Source: a virus. From it: a stretch of DNA of 61,539 nt. The notes under the pieces were generated by a model. The model was not told where the DNA came from. It made no database searches and saw only the letters and a program-made list of their open reading frames with translations. Both the position numbers and the translations under genes were made by a program. Shown here piece after piece: positions 8,368-14,994 of the stretch. The number at the start of each line of letters is the position of its first letter. Position 1 is the first letter of the stretch. The stretch covers positions 1-61,539 of the IMG/VR virus record IMGVR_UViG_3300036851_000313. One strand, written 5' to 3'.

Positions 8368-8627
8368 CCAACGCCCGCTTCTCCGACGTGCCGGATGTGG
8401 CCCGGTCGTGGCTGACCGTGGCCGAGGCGGCGGCATACACCGGCCGATCCGCCCGCACCGTGCAGGAGTGGATCCACGACGGGCGGCTGCGGACCATCGA
8501 CCTGGCCGGGCTGCGGCTGGTGCCCAAGAGCGACGCGCTGGACGTGGAGCGGGAGACGCGGCGGGCGATGCGGCGCGGCCGACCTGGTGCGAGACACGCC
8601 GGGAGCCGGGCGGAGGTCGCCTCTTGA
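8364..8627 (+). CDS. Excisionase/MerR-type helix-turn-helix DNA-binding protein
   Basis: 87 aa. Residues about 17-60 (WLTVAEAAAYTGRSARTVQE then WIHDGRLRTID) form the winged HTH of the excisionase/HTH_17 family. The basic tail (RRAMRRGRPGARHAG) may add DNA contacts. It is the last protein gene before the tRNA and the late region, so a late-gene or packaging regulator is possible; the integrase is serine-type, so a classical Xis role is less likely. Confidence 0.7.
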   Translation: MTNARFSDVPDVARSWLTVAEAAAYTGRSARTVQEWIHDGRLRTIDLAGLRLVPKSDALDVERETRRAMRRGRPGARHAGSRAEVAS

Positions 8628-8675
8628 CGACCTTCCGCGTATCTTGGCCTCAGCATGGGTGATCTTCGCCCACGC

Positions 8676-8754
8676 GGCGGGGTGGAGGAGTTCGGTCGTC
8701 CTCATCGGGCCCATAACCCGAAGATCGCCAGTTCAAATCTGGTCCCCGCGACCA
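8676..8754 (+). tRNA. tRNA-Met (CAT), initiator-like
   Basis: Cloverleaf built by hand: acceptor 8676-8682 with 8744-8750, D-stem GAGG/CCTC with an 11-nt loop, anticodon stem 8705-8709/8717-8721 (TCGGG/CCCGA) with loop CCCATAA, 5-nt variable loop, T arm 8727-8743 with loop TTCAAAT, discriminator A, encoded CCA. Three G-C pairs closing the anticodon stem and an unpaired 1:72 position (G/G) are initiator hallmarks. Position 33 is C instead of the usual T. Confidence 0.85.
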
Positions 8755-8783
8755 GCCCCGGCCACCTCGACCCGGCCGGGGCT
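8754..8783 (+). terminator. Hairpin terminator after the tRNA
   Basis: A perfect 10-bp stem (8754-8763 with 8774-8783) and a 10-nt loop begins at the last base of the CCA end. No T run follows, as is common in actinomycetes. It could end the early transcript and/or shape tRNA 3' processing. Confidence 0.7.
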
Positions 8784-8806
8784 TCCGCACGCTTAGGAGG
8801 CCGTCG

Positions 8807-8917
8807 ATGTCCGAGCAGCCCGCCGAACCTGTCCAGCCCGAGCCCGACCCCGAGACGCAGCCTGAGCCCGCCGCCGATCCGGCGCCGGCCGAGGACGAGT
8901 CCGGGGCCGACGAGTAG
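8807..8917 (+). CDS. Short acidic proline-rich peptide
   Basis: 36 aa, ATG 8807 with TAGGAGG at 8794-8800. Composition is almost only Pro, Glu, Asp, Ala and Gln, so it is disordered and highly acidic. First ORF of the late region, upstream of the packaging genes. Confidence 0.55.
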   Translation: MSEQPAEPVQPEPDPETQPEPAADPAPAEDESGADE

Positions 8918-8998
8918 CACGCTAGCTGTCTGGGGTCGGGGTTGTTCCCTACGCTGCCGGCCCCGGCCCCGGGCCCTTGACCGGGAGGCGGTGACCCG

Positions 8999-9364
8999 GT
9001 GTGGGAATACCGGGCCGCGCTCCTCGACGTGCTCGACGGGGACACGATCCGCGCGCTGGTCGACCTCGGCGGGCACGTCCGCGCCCAGTGGGACCTGCGC
9101 CTAGCTGACGTGACCGCCCCGGAGCTGCGGCAACCCGGCGGGGTGGAGTCGCTGGAGTACACGCGGGCGTGGATGGCCGAGCTCGCCTCGGTGCGCTGGC
9201 CGTTGCTGGTGCGGACGAGGGTGAACCGGAACCCGGAGCCGGAGGAGCTGCGGTCGTTCATCCGGTACGTCGCGGACGTGTACGACCTGCATTCGGCGCG
9301 GCACCTGAACGGGGAGCTGCGCGCGTTCCTGGTGCTGCACCCGGAGTGGGGGCCGGGGTCGTGA
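8999..9364 (+). CDS. Staphylococcal-nuclease-like (thermonuclease) protein
   Basis: 121 aa. LDGDTIRALVDLGG, a RLADVTAPEL-type strand and a VYDLHSARHLNGEL-type end resemble the SNase/OB barrel (DGDT start; final A-x-LN element). The catalytic Arg equivalents are not all clear. Similar genes precede terminases in actinophages and may act in host DNA degradation or packaging. GTG start preceded by GGGAGG. Confidence 0.65.
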   Translation: MWEYRAALLDVLDGDTIRALVDLGGHVRAQWDLRLADVTAPELRQPGGVESLEYTRAWMAELASVRWPLLVRTRVNRNPEPEELRSFIRYVADVYDLHSARHLNGELRAFLVLHPEWGPGS

Positions 9365-9417
9365 GGTCGCGCCGGCTGCTGCTGTTGGCGCACCGCCGCC
9401 ACGCCCGCGCGCTGTGA
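9361..9417 (+). CDS. 18-residue basic mini-ORF
   Basis: GTGA overlap with the nuclease. Arg/His/Leu-rich, stopping 9 nt before the terminase start and covering its ribosome site. Probably a translational relay. Confidence 0.3.
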   Translation: MRSRRLLLLAHRRHARAL

Positions 9418-9426
9418 GGTGGACCG

Positions 9427-10911
9427 GTGTCGCTGGATCTGGCGTTCGAGTACGCGGCGCGGGCGTTTGAGCCGAAGACGCCGCGCCGGGCGGCGCCGCT
9501 CGCGGAGCTGGCCCGCATCCTCGACCCGCGGACCGTGCAGACCCCGGCGCTGGACCGGATCGACGCCGAGCTGGACCTGCTGTTGGACATCCCGGACGGC
9601 CGGCTGGTGATCTCCATGCCGCCGCAGGAGGGCAAGTCGGTGCGGGTGGCGAAGGTGTTCCCGGTGCGGGCGTTGCAGCAGGACCCGGACCGGCGGATCG
9701 TGGTCGCCTCCTACGGGCACGACCTGGCCCGCCGCAACGGCCGGTCGATCCGCGACGCCATCGTGGGGCATCCGGAGCTGGACCTGCGGGTGCGGATCGA
9801 CGTGGCGGCGCAGCACGAGTGGCAGGTCGCCGGGCACGACGGCGGGGTGTACGCGGCCGGTATCGGCACCGCGTTGACCGGCCGGCCGGCGGACCTGATG
9901 GTCATCGACGACCCGATCAAGGACCGCCGGGAGGCGGACTCGGAAACCTACCGGCAGAACGTGTGGGACTGGTGGCTGGAGGTCGCCTCCACCCGGCTAG
10001 CACCCGGCGCGCAGGTGGCGGTAGTCGCCACCCGCTGGCACGAGGACGACCCGATCGGCCGATTCCTGGCCGCAGAGGACAGGCACCTGTGGCGGGTGCT
10101 GAACATCCCGGCGCAGGCCGACCACCGGCCGGAGAACGGCGAGACGGACCCGCTAGGCCGGGAACCGGGCGAGTTCATGACCTCGGCCCGCGGCCGGACG
10201 GTCGCCCAGTGGGAGGCCATCAAGGTCCGGTCCGGGGCCAGGACGTGGGCCTCGCTGTACCAGGGCCGCCCGTCCCCGGCTGAGGGCGGCATCCTGAAGC
10301 GGGGCTGGTGGCGGAGGTTCGAACATCCGCTGTGGATCGACCGCGACGACGGGGCGCGGCTGATCCCGGGGCATGACCACGAGCTGGTGCAGTCGTGGGA
10401 CATGGCGTTCAAGGACACCAAGGGCTCCGACTTCGTGGTGGGGCAGGTGTGGATGCGCCGCGGCGTGGACGCCTACCTGCTGGACCAGGTGCGCGGCCGG
10501 ATGTCGTTCACGGACACGTGCGCGGCGGTGCGGTCGCTGTCGGCGCGGTGGCCGCAGGCGGTGCTGAAGCTGGTGGAGGACACGGCGAACGGCCCGGCGG
10601 TGATCAACGCGCTGGCGCGGACGGTGCCGGGCCTGGTGCCGGTGCAGCCGGACGGCAGCAAGCTGGCCCGGGCGTCGGCGGTGTCCCCGTTCGCGGAGGC
10701 GGGGAACGTGCATGTGCCGGCGGACGAGCTGGCGCCGTGGGTGGGCGAGTGGGTCGAGGAGCTGGCCGCGTTCCCCAACTCGGCGCACGACGACCAGGTG
10801 GACGCGTTCAGCCAGGCGATCAATCGGCTGCTGCTGAATCCGCTGCTGGAGGAGCAGATCGTGGAGGACGAGTCGCTGGACGACGCGTTCGCCTACATGG
10901 CCAGGTACTAA
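9427..10911 (+). CDS. Terminase large subunit
   Basis: 494 aa. DNA-packaging motor. The ATPase half has a Walker A-like MPPQEGKSV near residue 64, Walker B LMVIDDP near 156 and the ATRWHEDDP coupling motif near 200. The C-terminal RNase H-like nuclease has SWDMAFKDT near 323, LVEDTANGP near 383 and HDDQVDAFSQA near 454. The GTG start fits the operon. It heads the packaging/head genes; the partner small subunit is not certain. Confidence 0.95.
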   Translation: MSLDLAFEYAARAFEPKTPRRAAPLAELARILDPRTVQTPALDRIDAELDLLLDIPDGRLVISMPPQEGKSVRVAKVFPVRALQQDPDRRIVVASYGHDLARRNGRSIRDAIVGHPELDLRVRIDVAAQHEWQVAGHDGGVYAAGIGTALTGRPADLMVIDDPIKDRREADSETYRQNVWDWWLEVASTRLAPGAQVAVVATRWHEDDPIGRFLAAEDRHLWRVLNIPAQADHRPENGETDPLGREPGEFMTSARGRTVAQWEAIKVRSGARTWASLYQGRPSPAEGGILKRGWWRRFEHPLWIDRDDGARLIPGHDHELVQSWDMAFKDTKGSDFVVGQVWMRRGVDAYLLDQVRGRMSFTDTCAAVRSLSARWPQAVLKLVEDTANGPAVINALARTVPGLVPVQPDGSKLARASAVSPFAEAGNVHVPADELAPWVGEWVEELAAFPNSAHDDQVDAFSQAINRLLLNPLLEEQIVEDESLDDAFAYMARY

Positions 10912-10929
10912 GCGGGAAGGCGGTGACCG

Positions 10930-12558
10930 GTGGCGGCTAACTCGACGGCGCTCGCGGAGTCCGCCGCCGCCCTCGGCAACGAGATCACGCATCTGTCGGA
11001 GGCGCTCGGGCAGGAACGCGAAACCAACGTGCTCCTCCTCGAAACCATCACCGAGCTGGAGCTCAGCATCGAGGATGCCGGGTGGCGGCGGCTGGCGGCC
11101 GAGGGTCAGGTCGAGTTCTCCCACGACGGGCTGCGGCGGATCGCCGCGTTGTGCCGGCTGATGGCCATCAAGTCGCCGGTCATCAAGCGCGGCTTGGCCC
11201 TGCGCCGGGTGTACGTGTGGGGTCTTGGGGTGCAGATCCAGGCCCGCGCGGACGGCTCCGACGGGCAGCAGGACGTCAACGGCGTCGTGCAGGAGTTCCT
11301 CGACGACCAGGGCAACCGTGAGGCGTTCACCGGTGAGCAGGCCCGCGAGGAGTGCGAGGGCGAGCTGGCCGAGACCGGCAACTTGTTCCTCGCCTGTTTC
11401 ACGTCGCCGCGCACCGGCCGGGTGCAGGTCCGCACGGTGCCGTTCGAGGAGATCGCGGACGTGATCTGCAACCCGGAGGACCGCGGCGAACGCTGGTTCT
11501 ACCAGCGGGTGTGGACCACCGTCGAGCTGGACGCGGCGACCGGTGTGACCCGGCAGCAGACCCGCACCGTGTACTACCCGGACCTGCACTACCGGCCCCG
11601 TCAGCGGCTTCCCCGGCAGATCAACGGGCACCCGGTGCAGTGGGACGCGCCGATGCTGCACGTGCGGGTCAACGGGCGGCGCGGCTGGAAGTTCGGCGTC
11701 CCGGACGCGTATGCGGCGATCGACTGGGCCCGGATGTACCGCGAGTTCCTCGAGGACTGGGCGCGGCTGGTCAAGGCGCTCAGCCGTTACGCGTGGCGCA
11801 CGACCGCGAAAGGCAGCAAGCAGGCCGCGGTGAAGAAGACCATCGCGACCGCGCCGGGCACGGACGCCACCGGGGCGCCGCTGCACGCCGGCGCGACCGC
11901 GATCATGGGCCCCGACCAGAGCCTCGAAGCCATACCCAAGAGCGGCGCGACGATCGACTCGGAATCGGGTCGGCCGCTGGCCGCGATGGTCGCCGCCGCG
12001 CTGGGCGTGCCGGTGACGATGCTGCTCGGAGACCCGGGCGTCACCGGCGCCAGGGCAACGGCCGAGACCCTCGACAGGCCGACGGAGCTCGAGGCCGGAA
12101 CACGCCGGGCGCTGTGGGCGGCCAAGCATGTGGCGCTGCTCGACTACGTGGTCGACCAGGCTGTGATCGCGGCGCAGGGCCCGCTGAAGGGCACCGTCGA
12201 GTGGGACGAGGCGGGTCGGCAGGTCGTGACCCTGGCGGACGACACCGAGCGCACGTTGGAGATCACGTGGCCTCCGCTGGACGAGGTCGACGTGTCGCTG
12301 CTGGTGAAGGCCATCAGTGAGGCTGACGCGACCGGGAAGATGCCGGACCTGGTGACCGCGCGGCTGCTGTTGCAGGCGCTCGGCGTCAGCGATGTGGACG
12401 AGATCCTTGACGAGATGACAGATGAGGACGGCGAGTTCGTCTCCCCCGACGCCTCTGCTGGCCAGGCGGCGGTGGACGCGTTCCGCCGCGGCGAGGACCC
12501 GGCTCGGCTTGTAGGCGACGGGGATGAGGAACCTGAGCCTGCCGAGGAGCAGGTGTGA
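10930..12558 (+). CDS. Portal protein
   Basis: 542 aa, GTG start 18 nt after the terminase. Placed by synteny (terminase, portal, MuF) and by length. The segment around residues 355-385 (PVTMLLGDPG...ARATAETL) resembles the conserved stretch of SPP1-like portals, and the acidic C-terminus is typical. The first 45 residues form a helix that may be a clip or leader. It forms the dodecameric DNA gate at the capsid vertex. Confidence 0.9.
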   Translation: MAANSTALAESAAALGNEITHLSEALGQERETNVLLLETITELELSIEDAGWRRLAAEGQVEFSHDGLRRIAALCRLMAIKSPVIKRGLALRRVYVWGLGVQIQARADGSDGQQDVNGVVQEFLDDQGNREAFTGEQAREECEGELAETGNLFLACFTSPRTGRVQVRTVPFEEIADVICNPEDRGERWFYQRVWTTVELDAATGVTRQQTRTVYYPDLHYRPRQRLPRQINGHPVQWDAPMLHVRVNGRRGWKFGVPDAYAAIDWARMYREFLEDWARLVKALSRYAWRTTAKGSKQAAVKKTIATAPGTDATGAPLHAGATAIMGPDQSLEAIPKSGATIDSESGRPLAAMVAAALGVPVTMLLGDPGVTGARATAETLDRPTELEAGTRRALWAAKHVALLDYVVDQAVIAAQGPLKGTVEWDEAGRQVVTLADDTERTLEITWPPLDEVDVSLLVKAISEADATGKMPDLVTARLLLQALGVSDVDEILDEMTDEDGEFVSPDASAGQAAVDAFRRGEDPARLVGDGDEEPEPAEEQV

Positions 12559-12764
12559 TGCGCCGGTTCACGCTGGTCCGCGAGGTCGACCCGTCCGGTG
12601 TGTCGGGTGTGGGCGTGGTGGCGTGCGGGGTGCAGTTCGACGACGGCACGGCGGTTGTGCGGTGGCTGGGGGACCGGCCGTCGACGGTGGTGTGGCAGTC
12701 GATCGAGGACGCGCTGGTCATTCATGGGCACGACGGGCTGACGCGCGCAGAATTTCTGGATTGA
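12558..12764 (+). CDS. Small hypothetical protein between portal and MuF
   Basis: 68 aa from ATG 12558 (TGATG); a GTG three bases earlier is an equally good start. Strand-rich, similar in style to small SH3-like head proteins. Function unknown. Confidence 0.55.
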   Translation: MRRFTLVREVDPSGVSGVGVVACGVQFDDGTAVVRWLGDRPSTVVWQSIEDALVIHGHDGLTRAEFLD

Positions 12765-12765
12765 C

Positions 12766-12852
12766 GTGGGCGATGTGGCGGCGCTGGTGATCGTCGGGGT
12801 GGCGCTGCTGGTCGCTGCGGCGGCGTACTGGCGGGCGGGCCGGGGCGGCTGA
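12766..12852 (+). CDS. 28-residue single-pass membrane peptide
   Basis: GTG 12766 to TGA 12852. One hydrophobic span (VAALVIVGVALLVAAAAYW) followed by RAGRGG. Small membrane peptides recur in this head region; role unknown. Confidence 0.45.
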   Translation: MGDVAALVIVGVALLVAAAAYWRAGRGG

Positions 12853-12856
12853 GGCG

Positions 12857-13039
12857 ATGCTGACGGTGCTGACGGTCGTCCTGGCGCTCGCGCTCGTCGC
12901 GGTCCTTGGATGGGTGCTGGCCGTGGTGGAGCGGCCGGACTGGCGCGATCGCGGCATGTACTTGGATCCGGACGTGCCGCCTCCGGTGCCGGTGGACGCG
13001 CCGCTCACGCAGCAGCCTCCGGTGGACTACGACGGCTGA
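12857..13039 (+). CDS. 60-residue membrane protein
   Basis: One N-terminal transmembrane helix (residues 1-24), then a basic stretch and a proline-rich cytoplasmic-type tail. TGATG junction with the MuF gene. Role unknown. Confidence 0.55.
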   Translation: MLTVLTVVLALALVAVLGWVLAVVERPDWRDRGMYLDPDVPPPVPVDAPLTQQPPVDYDG

Positions 13040-14094
13040 TGGCGGTCACCAGGGAGACGCTGCGGCTGGCCCGGCGGCTGCGCATCGACCTGTCCCGGCA
13101 GGTGGATCAGCGGACCCGCGAGCTGGTACGGGCCTGGAGCAGGGCCTGGGACGAGGTGTCGGACTCGTGGGACGCGGCCGTGGCCGAGCTGCTGGCGGTG
13201 GGCGAGGGTTCCTGGCCGTCGCAGGCGCAGATCCTGCGGGTGTCCAGGGCGCAGCGGGCGCTCGCCGTCACGGCAGAGCAGCTGCGCGACCTGGCCCGGT
13301 TCACCGGGGTCACGGTCAGCGGTGACTTGGCGGGGATCGTGGGCGAGGCCGCGGCCATGCAGCCCCGGCTGATCGTGTCCCAGCTGCCGGTCGACAAGGC
13401 CGACGTGGCGAGCATGGTGGCCCGGTTCGACCGGGTCGACCCGCGCGCCCTGGAGGCGATCGTGGCGCGCACCACGCAGCAGATCACCGCCGCGACGTGG
13501 CCGATCTCGGTGGAAGCCTCGGAGGCGATGCGCCGCACTCTGATCCGCGGCGTCGCGGAGGGCCTGAACCCGCGGGCTGCGGCCCAGCTGATGCTGCGCC
13601 GGCTGGAGGGCGGCTTCAACGGCGGCCTGACCCGGGCGATGGTGATAGCCCGCACGGAGATGCTCGACGCGCACCGGCTCGCGGCGGCGCAGGCTCAGCT
13701 GGCGAACCACCAGGTGATGGCCGGGTGGACGTGGCTCAGTGCCTTATCGCCGAGAACCTGTCCGTCCTGCTGGAGCATGCACGGTTCGGTGCACCCGCTG
13801 ACGGAGCCCGGTCCGCTGGACCATCAGGCGGGCCGGTGTTCCCGAATGCCCGCAGTGAAGAGCTGGCGGCAGCTCGGTTTCCAGATCGACGAGCCGCCGT
13901 CGCTGCTACCCGACGCTAAGACGGTGTTCGACGCGCTGCCCGAGAAGGACCAGCTTCGCGTCATGGGGGCTCAGCGCCTTGAGCTGCTGCGGTCGGGTCG
14001 GGCCCGGTGGGAGGACTTGTCGCAGCGCCGGTACACCCCGGAGTGGCGGGCGTCGTTCGGTGTGAGACCCGTAGGCCAGCTAGTGAGTGCGTGA
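13039..14094 (+). CDS. MuF-like head morphogenesis protein
   Basis: 351 aa from ATG 13039 (the frame is open upstream but overlaps other genes). An N-terminal helical region is followed by the MuF domain with ARTEMLDAHRLAAAQA near residue 210 and the CPSCWSMHGS...H...GRCSRMP signature from 241. Minor capsid protein at the portal, probably ejected or needed for assembly. Confidence 0.9.
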   Translation: MAVTRETLRLARRLRIDLSRQVDQRTRELVRAWSRAWDEVSDSWDAAVAELLAVGEGSWPSQAQILRVSRAQRALAVTAEQLRDLARFTGVTVSGDLAGIVGEAAAMQPRLIVSQLPVDKADVASMVARFDRVDPRALEAIVARTTQQITAATWPISVEASEAMRRTLIRGVAEGLNPRAAAQLMLRRLEGGFNGGLTRAMVIARTEMLDAHRLAAAQAQLANHQVMAGWTWLSALSPRTCPSCWSMHGSVHPLTEPGPLDHQAGRCSRMPAVKSWRQLGFQIDEPPSLLPDAKTVFDALPEKDQLRVMGAQRLELLRSGRARWEDLSQRRYTPEWRASFGVRPVGQLVSA

Positions 14095-14104
14095 GGAGTG
14101 TGCT

Positions 14105-14584
14105 GTGGCGACGAAGAAGGACGACGAGAAGGCCACCGACCCCGGGACCGCCGCGTCGGTGTTGCGTGCGTCCGGTGAGGAACCGCGCGGCGACGATGTG
14201 GCCGCGGCGGGGGAGTCGAAGCCCACCGAGACCGCCGATGTGGCCGCGGCGGAAGACGAGGACGCGAAGCCGAAGCGGTCCCGGTCGAAGAAGCTGACCG
14301 TGCGTTCCACCCAGTTCGCGGAGAAGGCACGCAAGTTCGTCGCCGACACCCGCGAGGCGTTGGACGACCTGCTTGACGAGGCGCAGGCCGCCCGCTCCGA
14401 GGTGGAGCCGGAGCGCGACGAGTACGCGCTGATGCCGTCGGTGAACCGGGTCATCGGCTGGGAGGGTGACCTGCGGCGCGCGTTGGAGGGGTTGGACTCG
14501 CACGCGCAGGATCTGACCGTCGCGGTCGCCGACGTGGAGGCCGCCCGGTCGCAGGTGAAGGCAGCGGAGAAAGCCGAGTCCTGA
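14105..14584 (+). CDS. Charged helical hypothetical protein
   Basis: 159 aa, GTG 14105 (GTG 14087 possible). The disordered Lys/Asp/Glu/Ala N-terminal half is followed by a long amphipathic helix. Could be a head chaperone or internal protein. No family recognised. Confidence 0.6.
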   Translation: MATKKDDEKATDPGTAASVLRASGEEPRGDDVAAAGESKPTETADVAAAEDEDAKPKRSRSKKLTVRSTQFAEKARKFVADTREALDDLLDEAQAARSEVEPERDEYALMPSVNRVIGWEGDLRRALEGLDSHAQDLTVAVADVEAARSQVKAAEKAES

Positions 14585-14736
14585 TGGACGTGGTGACGCT
14601 GCTGCTGCTCCTAGCAGCGGCGGTCTGCTTCACGTTGGCCGCGTTCGGCGTGTCCGCGCGGGTCAACTTCATCGCGCTGGGGTTGCTGTTCTGGGTGTTG
14701 GTGCCGTTGCTCGGAGCTGCGCTGGCGGTCGGCTAG
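14584..14736 (+). CDS. 50-residue two-helix membrane protein
   Basis: ATG 14584 in a TGATG junction. Two hydrophobic segments (MDVVTLLLLLAAAVCF and NFIALGLLFWVLVPLLGAAL). Its last bases overlap the minus-strand gene ending at 14733. Function unknown. Confidence 0.55.
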   Translation: MDVVTLLLLLAAAVCFTLAAFGVSARVNFIALGLLFWVLVPLLGAALAVG

Positions 14737-14885
14737 ACCGTCTCGGGATGCACCCCGCCGGGTGGGACGAGTAGCACGCACCCGGTGAGTTCGCACACGT
14801 ATTCGGCGTGGCCGCCGCCGTGGTCGAGGGTGACGACGGCGAGACGCCACATGTGCTCGCAGCCGGTGTCGTCGTCAGCGGCCAC
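14733..14885 (-). CDS. Minus-strand 50-residue Cys/His protein (moron-like)
   Basis: GTG start at 14885, stop 14733. Cysteines and histidines (GCEHMWRL...VCELTGCVLL) suggest a small metal site. It lies against transcription of the late operon, together with the overlapping gene 14875..14967, in a stretch with no plus-strand gene, which supports it being real. Function unknown. Confidence 0.5.
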   Translation of the reverse strand: MAADDDTGCEHMWRLAVVTLDHGGGHAEYVCELTGCVLLVPPGGVHPETV

Positions 14886-14967
14886 GGCTCTTGACGATCA
14901 CGATCCCGACCGTACCTAGCGCATTGAACGCGAGTGCGAGGAGCGCCAGCGCGAGCGTCCAGTCCAT
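14875..14967 (-). CDS. Minus-strand 30-residue membrane peptide
   Basis: ATG at 14967. One transmembrane helix (WTLALALLALAFNALGTVGI) and a basic end (VKSRGR). Its 3' end overlaps the next minus-strand gene by 11 nt, so the two form a tiny operon. A lysogeny-expressed moron is possible. Confidence 0.45.
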   Translation of the reverse strand: MDWTLALALLALAFNALGTVGIVIVKSRGR

Positions 14968-14994
14968 CCGTTGATTGTCGCACCGGGAGGCCGG

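Noticed and set aside
8364-8627. Excisionase for the integrase
   Set aside because: The fold is excisionase-like, but the integrase is a large serine recombinase and a gp3-like directionality factor is present.
8624-8645. Promoter for the tRNA (TTGACG near 8624)
   Set aside because: The only -10-like hexamer (TATCTT) is 10 bp away, too close, and the TTGACG includes the stop of the preceding gene.
10153-12129. 658-codon minus-strand open frame over terminase and portal
   Set aside because: Shadow of two confident plus-strand genes; no motif, Arg/Pro/His-rich as expected for antisense.
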